Part shown: piece after piece, positions 18,405 through 28,228 of the stretch
Position numbering within the stretch: position 1 is the first letter of the stretch
Layout of the letters: each line of letters starts with the position of its first letter
NCBI RefSeq assembly: GCF_020042285.1
Contig: NZ_CP083388.1
Span: 701,001-765,000 of the forward strand
Length of the DNA: 64,000 bases
Source: Ferruginibacter albus
GTDB lineage: Bacteria; Bacteroidota; Bacteroidia; Chitinophagales; Chitinophagaceae
Direction of reading: 5' to 3'
The notes under the pieces: generated by a model
What the model was told of the DNA's origin: nothing
Databases searched by the model: none
Seen by the model: only the letters and a program-made list of their open reading frames with translations
Translations under genes and position numbers: made by a program

Positions 18405-19099
18405 TTTATAATAATTGAGTTTTTATCTGACGCTAAAAGTCGAATTAAATAGTTGCTTTTGAATTACAAAAATTATCGTTAACAGATTATTAATCTATGT
18501 TAATCTTTCATCTTTAAGATTTAAACTTAAATAAAATTGTTTTGTCTAGAGCAACTGCATATATATATTCGTAAGAAATTATCTTAAAAAACAAAAAAAC
18601 GTAAGCGCAAAAAAACTCATATCCTATTATTGTTGTTGTATACTTCATTTTTTTAGACAGTATTTTTACTGTTTAGTAAATTTAGCATGATGTATGTCAA
18701 GTATTATTGGTTGTTGACTAATACAATGATTGTATTTATAAATATATAATTGTATTTCTATCATTTAATTATATCAATTTATCTCCCTTCTTTTTTCTTT
18801 TTCACCAGATTTTGCCAATTCCTGAAACTTGTAATAGAAAACTCTTCATTGTAGTTTTACACTTAGAAACTGGTATTCGAAATAACCCAATATCATGAAA
18901 TTACCATTGTTCATTTAACCAATAAGGATCATTATTAGTAACCTTATTCCTTGTAACAACCACATTGCCATCGGGCAGTTTCCAATTTCCTGCTAAGTGT
19001 ATTAATCACCACACACAAATGCAATCGCATATTGAATGCTCATAGCATTCAACCGGTAAAGTATTGTTTTGAATTTAAAATTTATTATAAAGTAATTAT
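18405..19099. other. Long AT-rich intergenic region with one gene remnant
   Basis: 695 bp without an intact gene. It contains AT tracts around 18700-18780, no clear tRNA or riboswitch fold, and on the minus strand at 18901-18999 a short readable protein tail described separately. The upstream promoter of the T9SS protein at 19100 must also lie here; I could not pick a clear TAnnTTTG box. Confidence 0.5.
18901..18999 (-). pseudogene. Remnant of a protein C-terminus
   Basis: The minus strand reads LAGNWKLPDGNVVVTRNKV then TNNDPYWLNEQW and a stop at 18901-18903, with an in-frame TGA a few codons upstream. The residue mix is that of a real folded tail rather than random AT-rich sequence, so it is probably the end of a deleted gene. 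I do not recognise the family. Confidence 0.35.
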
Positions 19100-20359
19100 A
19101 TGAAAATAAATACACGTTCCCGAAAAGTTTTACTAGCATGTGTTGCCTTATTAGCTTCAGCAAGTATAACAATTGTAAAGGCGCAAAACTGTATGCAGCC
19201 TTTCTCAACTATTTCATGGTTTAATCAGGTTAGTGTGGTGCGTATTTCACCCGATGCCAGCAGATTTTTTGTAATCGGTACTGATAAAGGGCCGGCAACT
19301 TCTTCAAATGCCAGGCCCCAGCCGGCTCAAGGCTATAGTGGTACCATACCTCTTGGAGATACTACAGTAATTCAACTGTCTGTTTACAATGTTGGTGGAG
19401 ATCCGTTAATGAAAAATTCTATCGTAGCAACTCTTTCAGCACCAAGCAATGCACGTATTATTGGATTAGTGCCTGATAGCAGCAGTGGTCCATGGACTGT
19501 ATACCAGATAGGCTCTCAAACGCAAGGCAATGCCATCACGTTAGTAAATACCAAGGGAGGTTTAGGGGCTGCTCCCTTCGATCCTACTGCGTTTACCAAT
19601 GTCTACGTATATATGGTGGGTGTTAGTATAGGCTCTTCCAGAACATACAATGCTAATGTAGCATTTAACATCCTGAATTTGGGAGTACCTGCCAGCGAAA
19701 AACAACCTGCATCTGTATATGTAGCGCAAGGAAATGTTGAGATAGGTAATGATAATAATTCTTCTTCGTTGGAAGTAACTGCTTCTCCCGAAGGTGGACC
19801 ATTGCCCGTTACATTGATAAGCTTTGCTGCCAATGCTGCCGCTTCAACAGTGCAGTTGGATTGGAAAGTAGGTGCAGAGATCAATCTCTCTCATTATGAA
19901 TTAGAAAGAAGTGTTGATGGTATTACATTCACAAAGATTGCCTCGGTAGTAGCTGCTAAACGTTCATTATACAATTACTCTGATGCTTTAGTAAATATGG
20001 TTGCAGATAAGATTTACTATCGGTTAAAAATGGTGAATAATGATGGTACATTTACTTATAGCCAAATACGCCAGGTCGCATCAAAAGATAAAAATGTATC
20101 TATAAAAATTTACCCAAATCCAATACAGCGTGAGCAGGCTTTGAATGTAGAATTAGGCGGACTTATAGCCGGGCAATATAATATCAGTATGATCTCTTCA
20201 CACGGGGCAATAGTTAAATCAATGAATTTTAAAATCTCAAATTCAGGTTCTGCTCAATTAGTGGTAATGACATCTAATTTGGCGGCAGGTGCATATACCG
20301 TTTCAATAAAAGGACCTGATAAACAATACTCCAGGATATTAGTGGTTGCTAACAGGTAA
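19100..20359 (+). CDS. Secreted protein with T9SS type A sorting domain
   Basis: 419 residues with a long signal region (residues 1-28, cleavage near VKAQ). The middle is beta-rich with a fibronectin-like segment (LPVTLISFAANAAASTVQLDWKVGAEINLSHYELERSVDGITF), and the last ~80 residues are a Por secretion/T9SS sorting domain (VSIKIYPNPIQREQALNVEL ... LAAGAYTVSIKGPDKQYSRILVVA). Exported through the type IX system to the surface or medium. The binding target is unknown. Followed by its own terminator. Confidence 0.85.
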   Translation: MKINTRSRKVLLACVALLASASITIVKAQNCMQPFSTISWFNQVSVVRISPDASRFFVIGTDKGPATSSNARPQPAQGYSGTIPLGDTTVIQLSVYNVGGDPLMKNSIVATLSAPSNARIIGLVPDSSSGPWTVYQIGSQTQGNAITLVNTKGGLGAAPFDPTAFTNVYVYMVGVSIGSSRTYNANVAFNILNLGVPASEKQPASVYVAQGNVEIGNDNNSSSLEVTASPEGGPLPVTLISFAANAAASTVQLDWKVGAEINLSHYELERSVDGITFTKIASVVAAKRSLYNYSDALVNMVADKIYYRLKMVNNDGTFTYSQIRQVASKDKNVSIKIYPNPIQREQALNVELGGLIAGQYNISMISSHGAIVKSMNFKISNSGSAQLVVMTSNLAAGAYTVSIKGPDKQYSRILVVANR

Positions 20360-20442
20360 CTAAAACAAACATATTATAGCTGAAATAATTTTTGGATTCA
20401 GAAATTATCATCAGCAACACCTTAGTTTTATGGTGCGTTTAT

Positions 20443-20473
20443 AAAAGCTGTCTCGCATTGGTGAGCAGCTTTT
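20443..20473 (+). terminator. Terminator of the T9SS protein gene
   Basis: AAAAGCTG (20443-20450) pairs with CAGCTTTT (20466-20473), with an inner CTC/GAG pair, and a TTTTTTATTTT tract follows on the plus strand. Confidence 0.85.
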
Positions 20474-20547
20474 TTATTTTGCATGTTATCAGAATTCATT
20501 ATTTACCCGAAATGCAATATTTTTAATTTAGTCAATCTATATATTAT

Positions 20548-22188
20548 ATGAGCAATTTAAGCATACAAGGAAATATCGTAGACATCTTTAATAAAGAAAT
20601 TTATTATGGAGAAGTAATTGTTGAAAACGGAAAGATTAAACACCTTAAAAAGACTTCTAATTCAAAACTCACAACTGCCAACTATATTTTACCCGGTTTT
20701 ACCGATGCGCATGTTCATATTGAAAGTTCCATGTTAGTGCCTTCTGAATTTGCACGCTTGGCTGTTGTGCATGGAACGGTTAGTACGATTAGTGATCCTC
20801 ATGAAATTGCCAATGTATGTGGAATGGAAGGCGTTCAGTTTATGATCGACAATGGAAAGACAGTGCCTTTCAAATTTAATTTTGGTGCGCCGAGTTGTGT
20901 GCCTGCTACAATATTTGAAACAGCAGGCGCTGCGCTTGATTCAAAAGATGTAGATGAATTGCTGAAGCAAGATGATATTCGTTATTTAAGTGAAATGATG
21001 AACTTCCCCGGAGTATTGTTCAAGGACGAAGAAGTGATGAAAAAAATCGCATCAGCAAAAAAATACAATAAACCTGTTGATGGACATGCGCCGGGATTAA
21101 GAGGAGAACAAGCAAAACAATACATTGATGCTGGCATCAGTACCGATCACGAATGTTTTACTAAAGAAGAAGCGTTGGATAAATTAAAATACGGCATGAA
21201 GATCTTGATTCGTGAAGGAAGCGCTGCTAAAAACTTTGAAGCATTGATCGATCTGCTAAATGATTATCCAAAGGAGATAATGTTTTGCAGTGATGATAAA
21301 CACCCGGATAGTTTGATGGAAGGACATATCAATCAATTGTGTGCAAGAGCAGTGGCTAAAGGGATTGATGTGTTTAAAGTGTTACAGGCTGCTTGTATCA
21401 ATCCAACAGTGCACTATAAAACAGGTGTTGGATTGTTAAGAGAAAATGATAATGCTGACTTTATTGTAGCAGAAGATTTGATCAATTTTAAGATTCTAAA
21501 AACATATATTAATGGTGAATTGGTTGCAGAAAATGGCGACTCACTAATTAAAACATCTACCTCGGAAATTATTAATTACTTTGATTGCAAAGGAAAAGCA
21601 ATTGAGGATTTTAAATTTTCTATTGCTGATTTATCAACGCAAACTCTGCCTGTTATTGAAGCATTGGATGGGCAACTGATCACCAATAAATTGAATCTAT
21701 CTCCCAAAATCATAAATGATGAAATTGTAAGTGATGTTGAAAAAGATGTATTGAAAATGGTAGTGGTTAACCGTTACAAAAATGCAGTGATCGCAAAATC
21801 TTTTGTAAAGAATTTCGGGTTAAAACAAGGCGCCATTGCATCATCTGTTGCACACGATAGTCACAATATTATTGCGGTAGGAGTGGATGATGAAAGTTTG
21901 TGCAAAGCTGTCAATCTTATTATAAAAGAAAAAGGTGGAGTAAGCGCAATAAGTAAAGCGAATGACAAGATCCTTGCCCTGCCAGTTGCAGGCTTAATGA
22001 GCAATAAGGACGGGTATGAAATTGCGAAAGAATATACAGCTATTGATAAAGTGGTAAAGGAAGAATTAAATTCAACATTAGCTTCACCATTTATGACGCT
22101 ATCGTTTATGGCTTTATTAGTAATTCCGCATTTGAAACTGAGCGATTTAGGTTTGTTTGATGGAGACAGTTTTCAGTTTGTAAAATAG
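20548..22188 (+). CDS. ade: Adenine deaminase
   Basis: 546 residues. Metal-binding amidohydrolase motif [12 protein letters not shown] at ~50-61, [11 protein letters not shown], then [22 protein letters not shown] and [16 protein letters not shown] give the other active-site residues; the C-terminal adenine-deaminase domain ends [18 protein letters not shown]. Converts adenine to hypoxanthine and ammonia in purine salvage. Length and order match the Ade family. Confidence 0.95.
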   Translation: MSNLSIQGNIVDIFNKEIYYGEVIVENGKIKHLKKTSNSKLTTANYILPGFTDAHVHIESSMLVPSEFARLAVVHGTVSTISDPHEIANVCGMEGVQFMIDNGKTVPFKFNFGAPSCVPATIFETAGAALDSKDVDELLKQDDIRYLSEMMNFPGVLFKDEEVMKKIASAKKYNKPVDGHAPGLRGEQAKQYIDAGISTDHECFTKEEALDKLKYGMKILIREGSAAKNFEALIDLLNDYPKEIMFCSDDKHPDSLMEGHINQLCARAVAKGIDVFKVLQAACINPTVHYKTGVGLLRENDNADFIVAEDLINFKILKTYINGELVAENGDSLIKTSTSEIINYFDCKGKAIEDFKFSIADLSTQTLPVIEALDGQLITNKLNLSPKIINDEIVSDVEKDVLKMVVVNRYKNAVIAKSFVKNFGLKQGAIASSVAHDSHNIIAVGVDDESLCKAVNLIIKEKGGVSAISKANDKILALPVAGLMSNKDGYEIAKEYTAIDKVVKEELNSTLASPFMTLSFMALLVIPHLKLSDLGLFDGDSFQFVK

Positions 22189-22204
22189 TAACTGCCATTA
22201 CCTT

Positions 22205-22235
22205 TTTGCCTTTTACCATTTACAGTTTACCTTTG
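22205..22235 (+). promoter_or_regulatory. Bacteroidota promoter of the aminotransferase gene
   Basis: TTTG at 22205-22208, a 19-bp spacer, and TACCTTTG at 22228-22235 match the TTTG-N19-TAnnTTTG consensus. The ATG begins only 4 nt after the -7 box, so the mRNA would be leaderless or nearly so. Confidence 0.7.
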
Positions 22236-22239
22236 CGGT

Positions 22240-23466
22240 ATGTTATCAATTAGTCATAGGGGCAAGATGATGCCACCGTCTCCCATTCGTAAATTAGTAC
22301 CGTTTGCTGAAGCCGCTAAAACGAAAGGAATTACTGTTTACCATCTTAATATCGGTCAGCCGGATATAGAAACGCCAAAGCCTGTTTTGGATGCGGTTCG
22401 TAATTTTAATTTTAAAGTGTTAGAATATAGTCATAGTGCGGGTAACGAAAGCTATCGCAAAAAATTAGTAACCTATTATGCTCGTGTTGGTATTGAATTA
22501 ACATCAGAACAAATTATAGTTACAACAGGAGCCAGCGAAGCTATATTGTTTGGTTTCTTGGCTTGCTTCGATCCGGAAGATGAGATCATAATTCCGGAAC
22601 CTTTTTATGCCAACTATCACGCTTTTGCTGTGTCAACGGGCGTAAATGTAATTCCTGTTACTTCTAATATTGAAAGCGGTTTTGCATTGCCAACAATTGA
22701 AGAAATTGAAAAGAAAATAACTCCACGTACAAAAGCAATTTTGATATGTAATCCTAATAATCCTACCGGTTACGTGTACACTGAACAGGAAATGTTACAA
22801 TTGAGAGATTTAATTCTTCGCCATAACATCTATTTGTTCTCTGATGAGGCTTATCGTGAATTTTGTTACGAAGGAAAACATTTTAGTGCAATGTATTTAA
22901 AAGGTGTAGATGATAATGTGATCTTGATTGATAGTATTAGTAAACGTTACAGCGCTTGTGGTGGACGTATCGGGGCTTTCATTACAAAGAATAAAGCAGT
23001 ATTGGATACGATCATGAAGTTTGCGCAAGCAAGATTGAGTCCTCCTGAATTTGCACAATTGGCTGGAGAAGCTGCTGTTGATCTGCCATCAACTTATTTT
23101 GATACTACCAAGACAGAATATAAAAAGAGGAGAGATCTGATCGTGAAAAGATTGTCTGCCATGGAGGGTGTGATCTGTACAAATCCCGGCGGCGCTTTTT
23201 ATGTAATGGCAAAATTACCGATCGATGATTGTGATAATTTTTGCAAATGGTTGTTGAAAGATTTCAGTTATAACAAGCAGACTGTAATGTTAGCGCCTGC
23301 AACAGGCTTTTATGAAACACAGGGATTAGGTAAGCAAGAAGTTCGACTGGCCTATGTTTTAAACTGCGATGCGATCAATGCGGCAATGGATTGCTTGGAA
23401 AAAGCATTAGAACAATATCCACATAAAGAAAAGACAGTAAAACAAACTGCTTCATTAAGTATTTAA
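22240..23466 (+). CDS. PLP-dependent class I/II aminotransferase (aspartate aminotransferase-like)
   Basis: 408 residues. LNIGQPDIETP, the substrate/PLP loop TTGASEAILFGF, ICNPNNPTGYVYT, SDEAYREF and the Schiff-base lysine in DSISKRYSACGGRIG (K235) mark a fold-type I aminotransferase of the AspC/alanine group. Amino donor specificity cannot be settled by reading. Its 3' end is followed by a terminator shared with the convergent lipoprotein gene. Confidence 0.93.
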   Translation: MLSISHRGKMMPPSPIRKLVPFAEAAKTKGITVYHLNIGQPDIETPKPVLDAVRNFNFKVLEYSHSAGNESYRKKLVTYYARVGIELTSEQIIVTTGASEAILFGFLACFDPEDEIIIPEPFYANYHAFAVSTGVNVIPVTSNIESGFALPTIEEIEKKITPRTKAILICNPNNPTGYVYTEQEMLQLRDLILRHNIYLFSDEAYREFCYEGKHFSAMYLKGVDDNVILIDSISKRYSACGGRIGAFITKNKAVLDTIMKFAQARLSPPEFAQLAGEAAVDLPSTYFDTTKTEYKKRRDLIVKRLSAMEGVICTNPGGAFYVMAKLPIDDCDNFCKWLLKDFSYNKQTVMLAPATGFYETQGLGKQEVRLAYVLNCDAINAAMDCLEKALEQYPHKEKTVKQTASLSI

Positions 23467-23484
23467 AAATTAAACAACATACTA

Positions 23485-23511
23485 AAAGCCTCTATAGTTT
23501 ATAGAGGCTTT
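23485..23511. terminator. Bidirectional terminator
   Basis: AAAGCCTCTAT (23485-23495) pairs with ATAGAGGCTTT (23501-23511). T-runs on both sides serve the aminotransferase gene on plus and the lipoprotein gene on minus, whose stop codon lies inside the stem region (23499). Confidence 0.9.
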
Positions 23512-24713
23512 TTAATTTCATCAGCATTGATAATAGTATAATAGATCTTCTGGTTATTTTTCCAGGCTACTACTGTTTTATTATTGGCAAAGCTTTTTAT
23601 AACAGGGTAGGATGCATGTATATTGGAAGCTGTAGCATCTTTTGTGAAGATCTTATCGCCATCAATTCTATCCAATACAATTTTATAATAAACAGAATCT
23701 CCTTCCTGTATCATTTCATTATATGCAATAAGTCTTGAGTTGTCAGCAGTCAAGCATAATTGGATATTTCTTCCATTACTGCTTAGTTGTTTTTTTACAA
23801 CAGTTTGATTGGTGTTATTCAATTCGCCATAATACACTCCTTTTTGTGAAGCGCCTGTAAACCATGTTGCATACGTTGCGTTTGCAGTAGTTACAACACC
23901 CGGGCCATTGTGCGGACAAGCCATAATATTCCAATCATCTTTACTGAAAGATACAGGATTGCTGAATGTTTTTCCATTGTCTGATGAAGTGCTTACTGAC
24001 ATGTCTCTTATCGAATCATTAATAATATCTCGATAAACAATGCTTATCTTATTTGCATTACAACTGATAGCCGTTCTGCAACATTCACAGGCAATGGAAT
24101 CAACCAACACTTCATTGGTAAAACCATTGTTGCCATTAGCGGAGGCAAACTTTACAGGTCTGCCTGATTTATTAGTCGAAGCATCTAACCAGCAAGCGCC
24201 AATTTCGCCATTGCTTAAACGTGTAATGCTTGCAAAAGAATGGCTGCCATTGGCAGCAGTATCCGCATGAATGCAACGCGGCGCAGTCCAGGTTTTACCT
24301 TTGTCAGAAGTTTGAATGAATGCTATAAAGCCTGCCCATTCATTTTCTTTTGTAGATGCTTCCACTTCATACACTGCTACGATGCTTCCATCTCCTTTAA
24401 CAGCAATCTTGGGCATGCCTTCTTCGTGTAAGGCTGCCCGCTGGTCTATCGGAATATTTATAGGGGATAAAAACTTTGATGAAGAAGTATCAAAGAAACA
24501 AAAGAAAAAATACTTCTTTCCGGTTGAATCCGTTTCACACCAGCTGATAACAGGATTATTTTTTTCATCAGTTGTTAAATAAACACAGGTTGCATTATTA
24601 GTTGCAGAAGAAAGCTGTATTGTATTTGTAGTTTCTGTTGTCGTTGCAACATGTTCATTGCAAGATTGCAACAACCAAACACTTGCTACAAGCAGCAAAA
24701 TATATTTTCTCAT
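23499..24713 (-). CDS. BNR/sialidase-like lipoprotein with a CxCC motif
   Basis: 404 residues. Lipobox WLLQSC puts the lipidated Cys at 18. BNR (Asp-box) repeats such as TSDKGKTWTAP and SSDNGKTFSNP show a beta-propeller of the exo-sialidase-like kind. A cysteine cluster CECC at 229-232 with C238 and a later MACPHNGPG are unusual for sialidases and could bind metal; catalytic sialidase residues are not evident. It overlaps the TonB receptor stop by 4 bp, so it is probably a surface partner of that transporter. Confidence 0.75.
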   Translation of the reverse strand: MRKYILLLVASVWLLQSCNEHVATTTETTNTIQLSSATNNATCVYLTTDEKNNPVISWCETDSTGKKYFFFCFFDTSSSKFLSPINIPIDQRAALHEEGMPKIAVKGDGSIVAVYEVEASTKENEWAGFIAFIQTSDKGKTWTAPRCIHADTAANGSHSFASITRLSNGEIGACWLDASTNKSGRPVKFASANGNNGFTNEVLVDSIACECCRTAISCNANKISIVYRDIINDSIRDMSVSTSSDNGKTFSNPVSFSKDDWNIMACPHNGPGVVTTANATYATWFTGASQKGVYYGELNNTNQTVVKKQLSSNGRNIQLCLTADNSRLIAYNEMIQEGDSVYYKIVLDRIDGDKIFTKDATASNIHASYPVIKSFANNKTVVAWKNNQKIYYTIINADEIKKPL

Positions 24714-27064
24714 TTTATAAAATTGTATTTAAGTTTTATACCTCCGTAATAGTTAATGCCGGGAGAAGGATTGTACCATGCAGCAGGCGTACCATTTGCA
24801 TCTGCATTCAAACTTATTAACGAACTGTATTTTGTATCCAATGCATTATTTACTCCTGCAAAAACATCTATTCCAAATCTGCCTATGCTTTTTTTATATC
24901 CCAACTTTGCATTCAATAATGAATACGCATTGGAGTAAGCTGTATTCGCATCGTTCATTGGCGCTTTGGCATAAGAATAATAAACGATATTAAAATAAAC
25001 ACCTTGTTTCATCTCCAGGTCAACACCTGCAACAAATGTAAAGGGAATTACACCGGTAACATCTTTTCCCGAATTATCAGCCTTTACAACACTATAAGTG
25101 TTCCAGTCAAATGTTTCAACCTGGTAGGTTTTAAATTTGTAGTTATTAGCTGTAATGCTTATCCATGGCTTTAATAATGAAATGTTTTTTCTTTTATCAT
25201 TAGTAAAGATGTATGATAACAATGCTTCAATTCCTTTCTGATCCGTTGAACCGGCGTTCCTGTAAGATGTAGTGCCATACTGCGTTGCCACAGGTACAAT
25301 GGCATTGGTTAATAATAGTTGGTATGCTGATATATCATAGCTTAACTTATCTTTTAATAAACTCCCTCTTACACCAACTTCATAGTTTACTCCATCTTCC
25401 GGTTTGATAGTAGTATTGAGTGTGCCGTCAAAATTATTTATCTCCCAGGATGGTGGAGGAGAATAACCATAACTGATACTTGCATGTGCAGCTAGGTTCT
25501 CGTTAATTTGTTTTACCAATCCAATGCGTGGAGAAAGCTTTGCAGCAAAGTCTATAGTACCTGTGTAGTTTGTATGACCTGAGTCCTGCAACAGGTCTGT
25601 TATATCGTAAGAGAGTTTATTATAGCTGGCTCCCAACGTAAGAAATATCTTATGAGGAAGATCGAAATCGGCCTGCGCAAAAATGATATTAGAAGTAGAC
25701 ATCATGATCATATTTTGTGTGAGCTTGCCCGTTTCCGGCCAAGTACCTGCAGAATCGTTGGTGATTTGAAATGTATTATCAAACTGGTGCTGGTATTGGT
25801 ATTCATCACCCAATGTAAAACGTGCTTTCACATTGCCAAAGGCTGGTGAAAAAACAAATTTTGTTCGGGCGCCATATCCTCCGGTGCTTTCTTTTAAATA
25901 ACCATTGTAAGAAACGCTTTCTCCATAAGGATGATCCAATGTTTGGAAAGAACCATAAGCGCCTGTTGTATTTTGAAACTTATCTGAAAAACGATACACC
26001 TGCGAAACGCCAAGTATCGTATAATCATATTTTTTTACCGATGTTTTGTTGTCTTTACAAAACTGTACTGCTTTCTTGGGATCCTGTGCAAGCTCAGCGC
26101 TGTCAAGCGCTCCCGCAATACCAAAGCCACCTGTTGCATGATTCACTAAAAAGTTTACTGTTCTCTTTTCATCAGGAAAAACCTGCGCAAAAATGTTTAC
26201 TGCATCTTTTTTTGCCCACTCATTTTCTCTGTAACCATCGTAACGTTGACTTACCACATTAGCAGCTACATTAAAATTACTTCCTGCTGTTTTATAAGTA
26301 GTTGTAAAGCGACTTAATCCATAAGAGCCGCCGGTGTAGCCTGTTTCCAGTTCGTTTTGTCCATAAGCAGCTTTATCACTTTTAAAAAGTATTACTCCGC
26401 CGTTGCCCGAGCCATACAAGCTTGCAGACGGTCCTTTTAAAATTTCAATGCTGCCTAACATCACCGGGTCAACATCAACACCATGCGATGCTGTACCATC
26501 AGGTGAGGAAAGCGGAATGTCATTCCAGTATAATTTTACATTTCGTATTCCCCATGGGTCACTGATAACACTACCTCTAATAGAGATCCTGAAATCACCT
26601 TGTGCAGCGGTTTCCATCTTTACACCGGGTACGGTATTTACAGCAGAAAGAATATCAATATTATTTCCTCGTTGAATATCGGCTGCTTTTAATAAGCCGA
26701 TAGAACCTGCTGTTTCAGACAGCTTGCGATTGGTTTCGTAACCTGTAACAGTAACGGAAGAAAGGTTAGTAACGGTTGATGCCAGTTCGATATTAATGAA
26801 ATCTGTTTTTTTAGTGATGGTTAATTCCTGTGGCTCGTATCCAATGTTGGATATAGTGATTGATCGAATATCATTTTCACTATTAATGTCAAACTCGCCA
26901 TTGGCAATAGTTTGTGTGGATGTTTTTGTTCCTGTAACAATAACAGTGGCGCCTTGCAAAGGAGCACCTGTCTCTTTATCGGTAATCTTTCCTTTAATGC
27001 TATTTTGAGAATAACCTGTAGCTGTAGCAATGGTAACTACAAGTAGTAATAATAATTTTTTCAT
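24710..27064 (-). CDS. TonB-dependent outer-membrane receptor
   Basis: The frame opens at 27127, but MKKLLLLLVVTIATATGYSQ starting at 27064 is a signal peptide and the better start (784 residues). Then a CarboxypepD_reg-like domain (IKGKITDKETGAPLQGATVIVTGT), a plug (NIDILSAVNTVPGVKMETAAQGDFRISIRGSV) and a 22-strand barrel ending INYYGGIKLKYNFIK. It does not look like a SusC (no long N-terminal extension, no SusD neighbour). Imports a substrate with energy from TonB; neighbouring cysteine proteins suggest a metal or metal complex. Confidence 0.92.
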   Translation of the reverse strand: MKKLLLLLVVTIATATGYSQNSIKGKITDKETGAPLQGATVIVTGTKTSTQTIANGEFDINSENDIRSITISNIGYEPQELTITKKTDFINIELASTVTNLSSVTVTGYETNRKLSETAGSIGLLKAADIQRGNNIDILSAVNTVPGVKMETAAQGDFRISIRGSVISDPWGIRNVKLYWNDIPLSSPDGTASHGVDVDPVMLGSIEILKGPSASLYGSGNGGVILFKSDKAAYGQNELETGYTGGSYGLSRFTTTYKTAGSNFNVAANVVSQRYDGYRENEWAKKDAVNIFAQVFPDEKRTVNFLVNHATGGFGIAGALDSAELAQDPKKAVQFCKDNKTSVKKYDYTILGVSQVYRFSDKFQNTTGAYGSFQTLDHPYGESVSYNGYLKESTGGYGARTKFVFSPAFGNVKARFTLGDEYQYQHQFDNTFQITNDSAGTWPETGKLTQNMIMMSTSNIIFAQADFDLPHKIFLTLGASYNKLSYDITDLLQDSGHTNYTGTIDFAAKLSPRIGLVKQINENLAAHASISYGYSPPPSWEINNFDGTLNTTIKPEDGVNYEVGVRGSLLKDKLSYDISAYQLLLTNAIVPVATQYGTTSYRNAGSTDQKGIEALLSYIFTNDKRKNISLLKPWISITANNYKFKTYQVETFDWNTYSVVKADNSGKDVTGVIPFTFVAGVDLEMKQGVYFNIVYYSYAKAPMNDANTAYSNAYSLLNAKLGYKKSIGRFGIDVFAGVNNALDTKYSSLISLNADANGTPAAWYNPSPGINYYGGIKLKYNFIK

Positions 27065-27215
27065 TAACCGGTGTTTATAAAGGATGCAGTAATTATGATT
27101 GAGATATTTATGAATACTCAAGCACAAAGCAGTATGCCTTTAACGGGCATCCTTTATTGTTATTGCTGTTGTTGAAGTAGCATAGTTATAGTTACTATGC
27201 AGTAATAATGTTGAA

Positions 27216-27650
27216 TTAACTCAACATTCCCGGAGGATGAAAAAAGGAGCGGGGCATTTTTCTTTCTTTATTTACAGAAAGAAAAGGATATTTTATTTTA
27301 TCGTTGTTGATAAACTTTACTGCAGGTAATACAGGAAAGAAAGATCTGGAAGAAAGAACAATATCATTGTTCTTGTTTTCAGATTGATTGTCGGCGTTTT
27401 TGTTACGTTCTTCCTGTTGCAGTTTTCGCATCATCTGGCATTTGCCGTTACAATGCATTTTAGGATTTGCTTTGTTTATACAAGTCTTGGCATAGCTGTT
27501 CGTATTCGTTAGGTAATCAGCCATAACCATTATGCCGCTAAAGCTTTGCATAAAAAGCGCTGCAAAAAATATGCATGCAATGAATTGACGATATAAGCTA
27601 TCTGTTTTCAAAATTTCCGCGAAATTAATGGTGTTATGCCTGAAAATCAC
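27216..27650 (-). CDS. Membrane-anchored CNGKC-motif protein, possible metal handling
   Basis: 144 residues: a membrane helix (FIACIFFAALFMQSFSGIMVMA, ~23-44) then TCINKANPKMHCNGKCQMMRKL with Cys 57, 67 and 71, Met 65 and His 66, and a polar tail rich in Asn, Lys and Glu. I recall small Bacteroidota proteins with a C...KxxPxMxCNGKCxxM motif beside TonB receptors; a copper or similar soft-metal role is plausible but is inference. Same strand as the TonB receptor and about 150 bp upstream of it. Confidence 0.6.
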   Translation of the reverse strand: MIFRHNTINFAEILKTDSLYRQFIACIFFAALFMQSFSGIMVMADYLTNTNSYAKTCINKANPKMHCNGKCQMMRKLQQEERNKNADNQSENKNNDIVLSSRSFFPVLPAVKFINNDKIKYPFLSVNKERKMPRSFFHPPGMLS

Positions 27651-27833
27651 TTTTATGTCTGGTTATTTAACGGAATACTTTAAAAATTGGTTGCCACGAG
27701 GTAAAAAGCTTTTAAAGAACAGGGGTTTTCTTGTTCTTTATAAGTTCAGGATTTAAAATAGAAGTAAAAAATCTGTTCTTCCTGTAACCTTTTTAGCCAT
27801 CGGTTACTCTATTTAAGTATAAAAACTAAAACA

Positions 27834-28217
27834 ATGGAAAATATTCGTTCAAACCAGGCAATGCTGCCTACGTATAATTTATTGAGGATAACATTCAGTG
27901 TTGTGCCGATCGTTGCGGGGCTTGATAAGTTCACTAATATATTAACCAACTGGGAGCAATATTTAAATCCAAACATTACAGGTATCTTGCCATTTTCGCC
28001 TCATGTATTTATGATGATAGTAGGCGTTATTGAGATTATTGCAGGCGTTATTGTTTTTCGTAAAGCTGCTGTTGGAGCATTGATCGTAGCAGCATGGCTT
28101 ACTTTGATTGCGCTGACATTGCTTGCAAGCGGGCATTTTTTAGATGTTGCTGTTAGAGACCTTGTAATGGCCATTAGTGCTTATTCATTAGCGCAACTAT
28201 CTAAATTTGTACTATAA
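27834..28217 (+). CDS. DoxX-like four-helix membrane protein
   Basis: 127 residues, four hydrophobic segments (ITFSVVPIVAGLDKFTNIL, FMMIVGVIEIIAGVIVF, GALIVAAWLTLIALTLLASG, and a C-terminal one). PIVAGLDKFTNILTNWEQYLNP resembles the DoxX/YkgB-like opening. It ends 11 bp before the ATG of the sigma factor gene and is likely in one transcript with it. Confidence 0.65.
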   Translation: MENIRSNQAMLPTYNLLRITFSVVPIVAGLDKFTNILTNWEQYLNPNITGILPFSPHVFMMIVGVIEIIAGVIVFRKAAVGALIVAAWLTLIALTLLASGHFLDVAVRDLVMAISAYSLAQLSKFVL

Positions 28218-28228
28218 TTTATTCATTG

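Noticed and set aside
25652..26675. Frames on plus across the TonB receptor
   Set aside because: Shadows of a well-supported minus-strand gene.
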